Counted from the first letter of the stretch, positions 34,266 to 44,869 are shown. The stretch: DNA of 64,000 nt from Euclidia mi (GCA_944739405.2 OX123197.2:60798047-60862046); one strand, 5' to 3'. Notes: a model not told the origin generated them from the sequence alone. Program-made: numbers and translations.

Positions 34266-35246
34266 GCGATGTGTACACAGCCGTCGCGTCGGCTTATCTC
34301 GGTATCGTATTTCAAGGTCTGTTTATACAAAACTGTGAGACTGAACATACTTTATTGCTTTATTTATTGAAGAATATATCTTGTTCATGGTGTTATAATA
34401 AGTAGTTACGACATTTATGGATAAAACATTCATTTATAACGCCCTAACCTTTTAGAGACCTGAAAACACATTTACGAAATCTTATCAGATCTTGTTAGAA
34501 ACTTATGACGATCCACTTGTCATCTTATTGGTATTAGCAACTAGGAAAACTATTCATAAAAACAACACAGCTTACAGAACAACGATAAGTGGTCTCGTTT
34601 GTTTTTTATGGATGTTTATCTGAAGTGATTCATAAGTGCGCGATAACACGCGCCATGTTTACGATCAACGGATCAAAACATAAACACCATAAAAAGTGAC
34701 GTAAGGAGTTAAAAGAGCTGATGGGTTAATGGTCCAAGGGCCTTGATTAAAGTGGATCATGACGGGGTGTGATTTAGTCCTAAGATAATGTCGAATTGCC
34801 CTCCGCTTCGTACAGCTTTCGCGCCATCTTTTAGATTATGTTTATTCGGGTTGTTCTTATTGAATGCTATTAGTCTGAACTAATACACTCACTGTATTTT
34901 TCTTAAAATATGCATTTGTTAGACTATTGACAAAGTTGGAGCTAAATACAACTGACGTCATCTATCGGAATGCGGTGAACATTGGGCCATGGGTGGAATC
35001 TAACAGTCACCCATAGAACTATGAGAAGTAACTATTGAACATCCTTAATTGCGCTACTATAAATTTAATTTTCAGTTCCATAAATGCATTACAAAATGTT
35101 CTGGCTCATCTTTTCATTTATATTATTAAGGAGGCCAGCCCAGCACAAATTTTAAGCTAATAAAAGTATCTACTCTAGTTAATTTATGCTAAGCCACGCC
35201 CTGAATATTTATGTTACTTTTATTTTGATTAATCTAGTGCAGAAAT

Positions 35247-35420
35247 AATTTTATAAAATACTAGAGGACGCCAGCAGCTACGCCTGCATTTTATTTAAAT
35301 TTACCCATTTTGGCCGATCCCGTGGGATTTTCTGGAAATCCCTTCTTAGTGCACCCCTACGGTCCCCAAGGAACACACATGCCAAATTTCAGCTTCCTGC
35401 GCCCAATAGTTTCGGCTGTA
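35247..35420 (-). repeat. Lepidopteran interspersed repeat, possible Helitron end
   Basis: ACTAGAGGACGCCAGC at about 35261 reads on the minus strand as a GC-rich segment running into CTAG-T, as at a Helitron 3' end. The body contains GAACACACATGCCAAATTTC, also seen at about 30318 as CATACATACCAAATTTCAGC. Confidence 0.45.
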
Positions 35421-35423
35421 GCG

Positions 35424-35510
35424 TCAGTGGCGTAGCGTGGGTTTTGGCCGCCCGGGGCCGATCGGAATTTTGCCGCCCCCTCTTGTTTTACGTACCCCAC
35501 TACATCTGCC
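35424..35510. repeat. Repeat fragment shared in inverted orientation with 42.7 kb
   Basis: GTGGCGTAGCGTGGG and GGCCGCCCGGGGCC recur as the reverse complement near 42791-42835. Confidence 0.5.
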
Positions 35511-35699
35511 AGAAGTGCAACGTTTTTGGGATGTAGGTATGTTTGTATGTTCATTAGCTTAGCTTTACACGCAAACGGTTTGATGGATTTAAACAAATTT
35601 GTTTTCATTTGATATTCGTCTCAATAAAATTGTAATATCATAAAGCATAGGGTATAATTTTTTTTTAGAGGCAGTGATAGCCGAGTGGATATACCAACA

Positions 35700-36026
35700 T
35701 AATGGAAGGAAAGAGGAACCCACCACGCACCCTCGGATTGACTACCCCCACCATTGCAATAGAAAAAGGTTGACAATACCGAACTCCTCTAAAACGATAA
35801 GGGATATAGGAATGGTATGGGTTCCAGGAAGATACCTGACTTGCAGTATCCCGCTGTATGCGCCGACTATTCTTCGACACGTGTTTCGCCTCTGCACGAG
35901 GCATCCTCAGGAGCGATGGGCAACGACTGAGCTCAGTCGTTGCGTTGTTTGGGTGCGTGGTGGGTTCCTCTTTCCTTCCATTAGGTTACAATGGAGTTCC
36001 GCCAAGTAACGCCTGATTCAATCAAC
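35700..36026. mobile_element. Fold-back (Penelope-like) unit with 33-bp terminal inverted repeat
   Basis: Positions 35700-35732 are the exact reverse complement of 35951-35983. The unit goes on to 36026 and is bounded by a 12-bp target duplication. It contains a 22-nt perfect palindrome (35921-35942, CAACGACTGAGCTCAGTCGT start) and a minus-strand hammerhead-like core. A duplication of 12 bp and this kind of ribozyme are known for Penelope-like elements. The assignment is inference, because no protein is encoded. Confidence 0.6.
35876..35911 (-). ncRNA. Candidate hammerhead ribozyme core
   Basis: On the minus strand CTGAGGA (35904-35910) fits the conserved CUGANGA. It is followed by T and a stem GCCTC-loop-GAGGC, then GAAACACGTGTC (35876-35887), which gives GAA, a four-pair stem III (ACAC/GTGT) and C at the cleavage position. 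Stem I is weak: only two pairs are evident. Hammerheads of this short stem III type are known from Penelope-like elements. Confidence 0.5.
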
Positions 36027-36569
36027 GATATACCAACAGACTGCCATGCAGAGGGTATCGGGTTCGAATCCACGGCGCGCACCAATGACTTTTCGGAGTT
36101 ATGTGCGTATTGAATTGTTGATTATCGCTTGTCCCGTGCCTCGGAGAGCACGTTAAGCCGTCTGTACCGGTTGTCATGAAGATCTTTGACAGTCGTTACA
36201 GGGCGTCAGTACCTTCTAAATTAACTGATACTAGTCTAAACCATGGAATATCTCTATCCCTTCGGGTTGCGGTGGTCAGACAGGCAGTCGCTCTGTGGAA
36301 AAGGTAATATTCAGCCAAATCCGGTTAGGCTAGAAAGCGGACCCCAGATTGAAACTGGGATAACGCTAAGAGGACCCTCTCTTAAGAGGGTATAATATTT
36401 TTAAGGGAGAAACCTGGCAGCTCTCAGCGGTATTTATATGTCGCGGCCGTTTCTCAGCTGCAATATATGTATAGCTTAATCTAGGTTTCGACGGCTTGAA
36501 TGATTTTCATAAATAACATTTGGATGGCTTTTAATCAATTAAAAAAATAGATCCATCATCACCAAGTGC

Positions 36570-36745
36570 TTTGTGTTACCTTTACATTCTTCTACGGGAT
36601 ATACATAATATACCACGTACTTTTGTAGAGTTTGTAGAGTACCTACATTCGTGAACATACGCTTATAATAGTGCCGAAATATCAGTTACTCAAAACAAAG
36701 GTACGTGGTATAATAATATATCCCGATGTAAATGTAAAAGCCATC
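36570..36745. repeat. Imperfect inverted repeat, Penelope-like terminal sequence
   Basis: GGATATACATAATATACCAC near 36598 pairs imperfectly with GTGGTATAATAATATATCCC near 36704, with flanking TTTACAT/ATGTAAA also matching. Between them, GTGCCGAAATATCAGTTACT near 36672 matches the fold-back at 62878-63025. Confidence 0.6.
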
Positions 36746-36779
36746 GTAATGACCACAAATATTTAAAGTCTTATGGTCC

Positions 36780-38165
36780 CGCTGGACCTCTCTCTGGTCG
36801 ACATCCGGGATGTCTTCGATGTAATGGCGCGTCAGTGAGGCTCTGTTGTCGTCAGGACTAGGTCCAATTAGTATGTCTACGCAAGAGGTACCTACACAAT
36901 TGCGGATAAAAACTTTCAACCTCCTCGAGAATCTCGAACATTGAGTTGACGGTGCGCGGCCATACGCAACACAGAGCGAAGACTTATGATCCCAGGTTTT
37001 CCGCGATCACAGCCTGCATGGTGCGGGTGTTAAAGTGTCGAAGGTCACATCGCATTAGCTTCCGTATTTATTGGTTTACGGTCCTTCCATCCGGCGAAGA
37101 CAGCTGACAGGATGGCAACTCGCGTCTTTGTATCAGTCCGAGAGTCTAGGGTGAAAGTTTACACTCCTTGTTTTTTTTCAGGGTGGGGAGGACATTTTGG
37201 GACCGATAGTAACCTACTTCCTAGTACTGTGTCTGTCTTCTGATTAAAACTTTCGGTGGTTTCTAACAGACTGAAAAGGTTCTGCAGTTCTAGCTGAAAC
37301 TGTAGTGTTGACTTCATTGGGCTTTTTCGTTCATAATGTTGATATTTATATGTATGTATGGTAGTGAAAGTTGGGTATGGCAGAAGAGATTTGAAAGTAG
37401 AATAAATGCTGTAGAAATGAGAGCACTGAGAAGTATGTGTGGTGTGTCTTTGACCGACAAAGTAAAGAATTGTGTGATACGAGAGTGGTGTGGGGTAAAA
37501 GAAGATGTAGTGACAAGCATTGAGAAAGGCATGTTAAGATGGTTTGGGCACATGGAGAGGATGGATGACGATAGACTGACAAAGAAGATATATCAGGCTA
37601 GTGTGAATGGGACAGGACAAAGGGGAAGACCTAGGAGAACGTTCTCTGACCAGATTGGAGACATCCTGAAAAAAGGACAAGTCAGAAGTACTCTTAACAG
37701 AAGAGCATGCATGAGAAACTTGATGGGAGTGAGTGAAGCAAGTGAGGTATGTCAGGATCGTTGCAAATGGCGTTCCGTAGTCTCTGCCTACCCTTCCGGG
37801 AAACAGGCGTGAGTCTATGTATGTATGTATGTATGTATATATGAATATTTAGAGAGCCTCGAACTAGTCGGTGAACACTTCCAATGTTTAACCTATTGAT
37901 CACCGAGATCTCCATAAATAAGTATATGCTTTTGGTCCATTGTGTATCTCTTTCTTTGTCGCATTGTCGCGGTTTAGCCAACTATCCTCTGCCTGTGAGG
38001 CCTTCTTCTTGAAAAAGGAGTTAATTAAAAAGAGGAAAATAACTAGCATTCGACGCCTATGATTCTTGTGAATTTATTATCGTTGGATCCCAGTTTATGC
38101 ACCACACCGTATGCTCCGATTTTCGTTTCACTGCGCTCTTCTTCAACTTAGGCAACCATAATAAA
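36780..38165 (-). pseudogene. RTE-A LINE remnant (linker and endonuclease), interrupted
   Basis: Minus-strand residues such as RASLTRHYIEDIPDVDQREV (36780-36850) align with TYHFTEELPDVSQDE of the RTE-A copy at 22.9 kb. From about 37853 to 38165 it continues into the endonuclease part equivalent to 23560-23900. Heavily decayed. A LINE-B fragment sits at 37349-37844, and the endonuclease seems to continue beyond 41345 after a 3.2 kb interruption. Confidence 0.75.
37349..37844 (+). pseudogene. LINE-B, 5'-truncated 3' end of the reverse transcriptase ORF
   Basis: The frame reads YGSESWVWQKRFESRINAVE, RALRSMCGVSLTDKV, GMLRWFGHMERM, GQRGRPRRTFSDQI and KWRSVVSAYPSGKQA, ending in TGA at about 37810. 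This is a typical C-terminus of an RTE-like lepidopteran LINE, different from RTE-A. The 3' end is GGCGTGAGTCTATGTATGTA with (GTAT)n. ATATTTA at 37342-37348 and 37845-37851 is the likely target duplication, placing it inside the RTE-A remnant. The reading frame of the fragment is unbroken. Confidence 0.85.
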
Positions 38166-38608
38166 GTGGCATCAAAATGATGTGATGACAATGTCGAAGC
38201 ATAAATATCTGATGTGACAGGTGGCACAATGTTATGATGCCTTGTGCAGAGCAAATATATGTAACGTTTTCTATTTGTGTAATTTACATTGATTCCGCCC
38301 TAAAAGCATAAATATGTGACACCAACTAGGTGGCAATAATATCTGACATAAAATTTATAAATAATAAAATATTTGATATTATGTATAGCGCCGGTAAAAT
38401 GGGCCAATTTTTTTTATTGAATAATATTAGTAGCATGTATTTTGCCAGGCAAAGAATATGAACAAAAACACGTTATAAATATTTTTCTTTTTTTATTTGC
38501 CTAATCAAATTAATAAAATAATGAATTTAAGCGAGTATATAAGTCACTAGAGAATGACAAGAACCGCAAATTTATAAATTTCCTAAGAAATGTATAAACT
38601 TTCGTAGG

Positions 38609-39136
38609 ATTCTAAACGAGAGATAAATTGTATTATTTTACGCCCAAATTTTCGCAAATGGCTTAAGTTATGAATTCACGCGTAAAATAATAAGTAAGCA
38701 ATTACCAAACGCCATGTGCGCTCTGATTGGTTGAATAAGTCACGTGTTTTTTCCTTCCTCTCCACCGTCATTATTCGCCACTTTAACGAGTAAACTGGAA
38801 CTTTAGCCATTTTTATGAGCCTAAGTTAACAGAACCATGCTTCGCGAGGCTCCTATTTTTCTGTTTTTTAGGGTCACAAGAAAACCTAACATAACCTATT
38901 AAGTTGAATTTATGCCGACCTTCATAATCACCGACTGACCAATCAGAGAACAGTATTTTATTTGCCGTATTTTAAAGAAGCGTAAAATTAATGCGAAATT
39001 TCTGTGATTGGTTGAACCGTTTGGAATCTTACGAATGGATATCCGTTAGTTTATAAATTTACCACGAGATGTCGCAAATTCATAAATTTGCGAAAATATG
39101 GGCGTAAAATAATACAATTTATCTCTCGTTTAGAAT
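38609..39136. mobile_element. MITE with terminal inverted repeats of about 50 bp
   Basis: ATTCTAAACGAGAGATAAAT at 38609 and its reverse complement ending at 39136 begin inverted repeats of about 52 bp with one mismatch (38647 region). The interior has GATTGGTTGAA twice and one CCAATCAGAG. No transposase is encoded. A target duplication is not evident. Confidence 0.75.
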
Positions 39137-40287
39137 TTTCTAGTAAAGGTAAATGGGCACCTTAGTATGGAAACCATACCCATAGCGGACACAAACGAAA
39201 TATAGCAGAGTGTATTCATCTATGGCTCTCACTTACTATGGCATTAGTCGCATTAATGTGAGCTACGGGAATCTTAAAAAAGTACAAGTGTTATTTTTGT
39301 ATATATCCATACTCTTTATCACTGAAACTACTGATCCGATTTGAAAAAACCTTTTTGTGTGTGATAGCCACATTCTAGAGAAAGGTTATAGGCTACTTTT
39401 TATCCCGATATTCCTGCGGGATCACTGAATGGGGCCGACGAAGTCGCGGCCGTCCGCTAATTAATTGATGTAGGTAAGAAAAATGAAATTCTAATTCATT
39501 AAAATATGTTTTATTCAATTTGGTCCAAAGTAATCCTAAGATCATTTAAAAAGGCAGCGGGCGCGTCTGTTGCTTCCTGGTGTATGGCCCAAGACACATA
39601 TTAAACAATGCTAGCGATATGGGCGCAGCTATTTAATGTGCGAAAAAAACCTGTTCAATGTGCAAAAAAGACAGCGTATAACATATCTCTAAACATTAGC
39701 TCATTTCGATATTATTTTTATGCCTTTATAAGATGAAATAAAAACCTTTGATACAGTTTGTTTTCTTTTTAAAAGGATCCTGTACACTTTTCTCCGACGA
39801 TTTTTAATCAAACAATTATATGCAATGAAAAGTCATATTATTCCGCTTTGTTTAAAACTATTTTAGTTAATGTCCGCCACTGTTCGCAAAGCGGGTCAGA
39901 TATGCCCAATGACCTTTATAAAGTTATCTTCCGGTGACATCTAATTATACATAATGAATAAAAATAAAGTAAATCAACTATTTGCATCATTACTTCCTGT
40001 AGCTTGTTCTCTTGCATTGTAGAACTGTATTAGCACACACTTGCGAGCCTCGTAGTGACTTCCAAATGTCAAAGGTGTGACAACGTAGAAAATCATGAGT
40101 TCCAGCCAGAGTTGCATCCTATTTTTGAAACATTGAACTCCACAGATTCTCAGTGGGATTCAATCATTTAAATCTCTGAAGGCAAATTGATGAATTTTAA
40201 GGCCTCTCTTTGAATATTAACCTTTAAACCACTCACGAGATATTCGGGAGCAATGAATGGAATATGTGCATCGAATAATATCCATGT
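39137..40287. other. No gene; one decayed interspersed repeat
   Basis: ACTGATCCGATTTGAAAAAA, AAAGGTTATAGGCTACTTTT and GACGAAGTCGCGGCCGTCCG at about 39328-39455 are a common lepidopteran repeat type, probably Helitron-derived and related to 60052-60270. The rest is AT-rich without recognisable content. Confidence 0.5.
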
Positions 40288-40300
40288 ATATCTTCATACA

Positions 40301-40540
40301 CATACATCCGTGTGGTGACGGATTAAGAATACGGATTGTCACCACCCCATATCATCCCATGGGTGTCGTAAGAGCCGACAGAGGGAGCATATTATGCAGA
40401 AAACAGCACTGTAAGAGAAGGAAAACTTGATACAAACCCTATACCAACCCGTTTGGCCAGCGTGGTATAGTAGGCCAATTCCTCCTTTCAAAGGAAAGGC
40501 CTAGTCCAGCAGTGGACTGATAAAGGCTGATGATGATGAT
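40301..40540 (+). mobile_element. SINE3 copy with 13-bp target duplication
   Basis: Same structure as 32502. ATATCTTCATACA occurs at 40288-40300 and 40539-40551, the second overlapping the (GAT)n tail by two bases. The 3' end shares GGCCTAGTCCAGCAGTGGAC with the RTE-A terminus. Confidence 0.88.
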
Positions 40541-41344
40541 ATCTTCATACATGGATACTGTTCGATAACTCATCGTCAATCTAATGAAATCCAAAAAATA
40601 AGTAAGGTCCGATATATTACTATAAAAACAAAAGGGGATCGGACTATATTAAAAATAAATTGCAAATTATCATTTATCAAAAAGATTGTTTCAAATCACC
40701 ACTATAAATTCTTAAATTTTAATTTTGCTCTTACAGCAAATTTCATATAAATACAACCATAAAAAAGTACAGCAGTTGATAAAATACAAAACTAGCGTTT
40801 CGACAGATGACAAAAGTTACTGATTTGACTAGGCAGTCCGATACCCTATTCCTAAACTATTACTCGGCAGCCGTAGATAGAATAGATCTACTCACTACAA
40901 TTAATAAATAATTTAATTCGGTCGTAATATTGGATATGTTTAAACATAAATATAGTATAAAACGACAGCCTATATTAAAACAATGTAAAATAACATTTAC
41001 TTTTTTAATTATTTCGTATGTATTTTAAATTAAATTGAAGATAAAATAATGTAGATATGATTGCCACTTAGTTGATGTCACATATTTATGCTTTAAAAAA
41101 AGAAAACGATACATATATTTGCTCTCCACGGGGGTCGGAACATTTTGCCACCTGTAACGTCTCATATTCATGCTTTTGCATTTTGATCACATCATTTTGA
41201 TGCCACTTTATTATGCTGCCTGATAACATCAGATATTTTTGCTGCGTACGTGCAGACAGATATTATTGAACTCGTTCTTGGAACAGATACTTTTGCTCAT
41301 CTGTAATATATTAATATATTTATGCTCGTGACTGTACATGGTGG

Positions 41345-41995
41345 TCTCAGCTATCTCGTCACGGTGAGATGAGGTTGGCGCATATACCTGTATCACCTTT
41401 AGGCATCGCCTATTGTTCAGTTTATGTACCAGGTAGGAACGCTACCAGGGTCGACCCACTACTGACTTTCACAACGTTGTTGACAAGTTTCCTCCTGACC
41501 AGGAAACCGACACCACCCAAGAGAGTAGGTGGCCTTCCTGAAGGTAGAACCAGTCACCTAATTCTAGAGTTACCATGTTCTTCCCCTGTCTCAAACTGTG
41601 TTCGTTGTAGGTCGCCAGGTATAATTGATTTTGGTAGCCTGCCGCAGCTCGGTGATGTTACAGACCCCATGCATCGCTGTTACCGCCACCGCGTCCTTGA
41701 CCGAGAATAATGTAGCTACCGGAAAGTGCAGGCCTTTATGGCAATTAATTTTGAAGTCCATAGCATTCCTTATAATTTTGGAGGCATTGTCCATAACACT
41801 ACTAGAGATAAAAACCAAACTATTTAAAATAAGATGTGTAATTGATATTTACATCAAGCATTTTTAAAATCACTTTATGCTCCACATAGATCTTATAAAG
41901 CCGGAATAAAATTATGACGCTTCGGAATGGCTGGTCTCGCCCGTCTAAGTATATAAGATGGCCTGAATCTAGAGTAATGGTATTCTCCTCCGAAT
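41345..41995 (-). pseudogene. RTE-A endonuclease remnants
   Basis: 41345-41640 aligns by eye with 23900-24170 of the RTE-A copy; for example GGCGCATATACCTGTATCAC corresponds to the KVIQVYAP codons. A second short piece at 41930-41995 (GATGGCCTGAATCTAGAGTA) matches 24110-24135. They are separate decayed fragments covering overlapping parts of the endonuclease. Confidence 0.6.
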
Positions 41996-41999
41996 AGCG

Positions 42000-42110
42000 T
42001 GGCGACCAAGAACTTGTGCCGTTGTGTGTTCGTGTGTGTCATGAAGTCTGCAGGGCATAGCTTTTCGCACCGGTGACGTTGCTGCCCGTCACCGCTTTAT
42101 GGCATTTACT
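42000..42110. repeat. Repeat module shared with 27.8 kb
   Basis: TCGCACCGGTGACGTTGCTG followed by CCCGTCACCG is shared with 27884-27912, as is GGCGACC near 42000. A 10-bp palindrome follows at 42112-42139. Confidence 0.5.
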
Positions 42111-42371
42111 GACTCCTTATTCTCGAAAAAATAAGGAGTTGAGAGGCGAAATTTGTAAGTTTCTGGACAAATCCCGGGTCGCGTCAAACAGGGTTGCATC
42201 CAAAAATTGGCAGAAGGCGTTTGTAGTAAGTGTAATAATGGGCTTTGATTTTAACGCATATATCATAAATATTGGAATCAAAGTTCAAATAGCGTATAGT
42301 TAAACCGCAGGTGTGACTAATTGTCTTAGGAGACTTGTACCCGCTTTCTTCCCTATTCAACTAAAAAGATT

Positions 42372-42535
42372 GTTGTATTTTGAAGGAAATCAAAATACAA
42401 CATAATCAAAAAATAATTTCAATAATAAGGGCTGGCATTTTATCCGGCACGCGGCGCCCCTATTGCCCTGACGCCTATGTGTGCTAGTTGCGCTCAGGCA
42501 ATAGGGCGGCACAAATCGCACACAGGGGCGCCTTG
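42372..42535. repeat. Cluster of two inverted repeats
   Basis: GTTGTATTTTGA at 42372-42383 pairs with 42390-42401 (6-nt loop). A GC-rich imperfect inverted repeat follows, with GCCCCTATTGCC and GGCAATAGGGC inside an outer GGCGCCCC...GGGGCGCC pair (about 42455-42535). Neither is attached to a recognised element. Confidence 0.6.
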
Positions 42536-42689
42536 GCCTTGATATATGGATTAATTAACTACTCAGAAGAGGCTCGCAGAACACCGGAATATGGTAACCT
42601 ATTTAAGAATTAATAAACCAGGACTACGGATACAAGCAATACTTCACGTAATGAAAATAATGATGATTTTGTTTTTGATTGTTGTTCTT

Positions 42690-42845
42690 TCTACGGTGCC
42701 CGCGCCGCCGCGTTGTCCTACTGGGATCGTATCAGTGCGCGTGCCAAGTATTATTTTTTTTCTCTTGGCGTCTTTTGCCGTTAAATGTGCCGCCCGGGGC
42801 CATGGCCCCCTCGCTCCCCCCCCCACGCTACGCCACTGTGTAGCG
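42690..42845 (-). repeat. Interspersed repeat fragment, inverted relative to 35.4 kb
   Basis: The reverse complement begins CACAGTGGCGTAGCGTGGGG and contains GGCCCCGGGCGGCAC, matching the order at 35424-35460. Confidence 0.5.
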
Positions 42846-43135
42846 TGTCTTTCAGTCAGTCAGTAACGCAAGGATTTTATATATTAAGATATGGCAGTCA
42901 TATATGCGAATTGTAAATAATTGGGTTATTTGATTGTAAAGTTGTTACACATGACGTTCGTACTTACTAAACTATTATTCACCTAATAGGAACAGGAACT
43001 GTGTTCCGTGGTCCATGACTGATATCAGTAAGACTGCTTCTGTATCTGTAGCCGAAAGGTCGGACAAAAATAAATAATGTGGTTTCTAGATCATTCGGCA
43101 ATGTAATATCAATAAAACCAATTTATTTATTTTTT

Positions 43136-43412
43136 TATTTATAGACTCACGTCTGTATCCTCGAAACGTTGTAATATTACACTCACATTTCGCCATGAAT
43201 TTTTAGGTCCTACGTAAGCGTCGCTATCGTAATAGGGGGCGAGCCTATTGCCGTTACCGGGCACATCACCAGACTCGGTGCTGCTACCGAAAATTCGGAA
43301 AACCCAGCTACACATTTTGCCCGACCCCGGAATTGAACCCGGGACCTCCAATCAGCGACTGCTGATTGGAGTCACACAGTCGCATACGCTATCCACTAGA
43401 TCACGGAGGCAG
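43136..43412 (-). mobile_element. SINE2 copy (tRNA-derived head)
   Basis: The minus strand starts TGCCTCCGTGATCTAGTGG (A box) and carries CCCGGGTTCAATTCCGGGG (B box region), then GGTAGCAGCACCGAGTCTGG. It ends in a decayed GGCG...GAGTCTAT tail. A fold-back at 43346-43371 lengthens the tRNA-like head. It is not a working tRNA gene, because the head runs into SINE body sequence. Confidence 0.85.
43346..43371. repeat. 11-bp palindrome created inside a SINE2 head
   Basis: CTCCAATCAGC (43346-43356), loop GACT, GCTGATTGGAG (43361-43371). Sibling SINE2 heads read CTCCAATCAGCAGTCGCAT without this duplication (50.5 kb). Confidence 0.95.
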
Positions 43413-43687
43413 AGTAAAACGTAAAAAGTTTAAAAGTTATTACGATATAAGACTTAAGCGCAGAGTCATTAAAAGCGCTTTCTATGAGTTGGCGCGCTTA
43501 AGCGTTCTTATGACGGTCTGATATGTACTTTGTGGTAATGTTATCAGTTTTTATTTTAGCTGCTGTTATATTCAGTAGAAACATAAGCTCTTCATAACTC
43601 CAATAATATACCTACATAACATACTTAGTAATCTTTACCTGAAGTTCAACGATTATGAAAACAAAAGTAATTTTTAAGTATTATCTG

Positions 43688-43845
43688 TTAATACATATTA
43701 TTATGAATGCTACACGGCTAACCTGCAGAGCCGTTTGTGATGAAATTTGCCATGAATAGTCTGTTATCCGGACAAGTACATAGGCTACTTTTTATTAAAA
43801 TATCATGCTGACGAAGCCGTGGGCGAAAGCTTGTTTGTAAATAAA
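43688..43845 (+). repeat. Lepidopteran interspersed repeat fragment
   Basis: CATAGGCTACTTTTTATTAA and TGACGAAGCCGTGGGCGAAA near 43781-43829 are of the same type as 39300-39460. No clear ends. Confidence 0.5.
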
Positions 43846-44408
43846 CAATACAGATAACATTGGCTTCGTAAATGAAATGAGACAGAATACTACTAAACAT
43901 TTCATATCATTACGTCTAGAATAAACTAGTAAGTAGACAAAATATTTGTACGAGAAATCTATATTGTATATCCACAAATCTATACCAATACACTTAAGAA
44001 AAGAATAAGATTAATATATTTGTATAGCCGCTGGCTGTTTACTCACATGATTTGTGATTATAACAATAAATGGGAATTTAAGGAGGATCTCTGAAGGTTT
44101 TCCTTTGCTTGTGTATGTGTAAAGTAATGATGTGTGACGTCATATGTTCGAGTAATTTCAATCCACTACAAAGACGGTGTTTGCTCTGTAACCACGTGTG
44201 TCTACTTTGATGTCAAAGCAAGGAGAGTTGCTTTGATGAGTTTGTTGTGTTGACTAGCACGCTTTTAGTAGGCAGTCTTCGTAACTCTGAAACCTTGGTA
44301 CAGATGTCGATTTTAGTTGGTGTAGTAAATAAAAATGTAAGTGATGAGTCACTATACTATCCAGTTTCTTATTTGCAACTTTTTATTTATATACCTACTG
44401 CTGCTGAC

Positions 44409-44660
44409 TGCCTCCGTGGTCCAGTAGATAGTGTATGCGATTGCTGATCGGAAAACCTGGGTTTAATTCCCAGGTCTGGCAAAAGTGTTACTGAGTATTT
44501 CAGAATTCTCAGTAGCAGCACGGAGTCTGGTTGATGAGCTCGGTAACGGAAATAGGCTCGCCCCCTATTACGTGGGACCTAAAAATTCATGGCGAAAGGT
44601 GGGTGTAATATTACACCTCTGACTACTCCTTCGGGGATACAGTCGTGCATATATAAAAAA
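44409..44660 (+). mobile_element. SINE2 copy
   Basis: GCCTCCGTGGTCCAGTAGAT head, GGGTTTAATTCCCAGG B-box region, CTCAGTAGCAGCACGGAGTC, GGCTCGCCCCCTATTACGTG, and a tail CCTTCGGGGATACAGTCGTG running into AT repeats. Confidence 0.88.
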
Positions 44661-44869
44661 ATAGATATATATATATATATAGGTAATTTAGTCATCAAAA
44701 TTGCATCGCGGAGTTTGTTTGCTACTTTTACTGGATTTGACTGAACTTTAGTTTTTCTACAACCTAAAGATATAGCAAAATGCCATAGTTTAGACTATTA
44801 TCAGTTTATTGAGATGTACAGACTCTTCCGAAATACTGAAGGAACTTCATGACAGCCGACACTAGTAAT

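Larger units (their letters stand above)
32734..35246. other. No recognised gene; two small inverted repeats
   Basis: AT-rich. Holds a GC-rich folded motif at 33760-33847 and a 15-bp palindrome at 34223-34265, listed separately. No convincing coding frame. Confidence 0.5.
35670..36372 (+). mobile_element. SINE1 copy split by a fold-back insertion
   Basis: The head GGCAGTGATAGCCGAGTGG (A box) is at 35670. After the insertion the SINE resumes with ACAGACTGCC, the B box GGTTCGAATCCACGG (about 36061) and GAGAGCACGTTAAGC. The body matches the uninterrupted copy at 46502. GATATACCAACA is duplicated at 35688-35699 and 36027-36038, so the interruption is an insertion. Confidence 0.85.
38150..41340. 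repeat. 3.2 kb segment flanked by inverted copies of an AGCATAAATATGTGAC-type repeat
   Basis: GTGGCATCAAAATGATGTGA near 38167 and GAGCAAATATATGTAACG near 38255 recur in reverse order and orientation at 41057-41225. Both ends carry repeated short units of the form GCA(A/T)AAATATSTGA. The RTE-A remnant lies on both outer sides, so the block seems to have inserted into it. It contains the MITE at 38609, a repeat at 39300 and a SINE3 at 40301. Confidence 0.5.
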
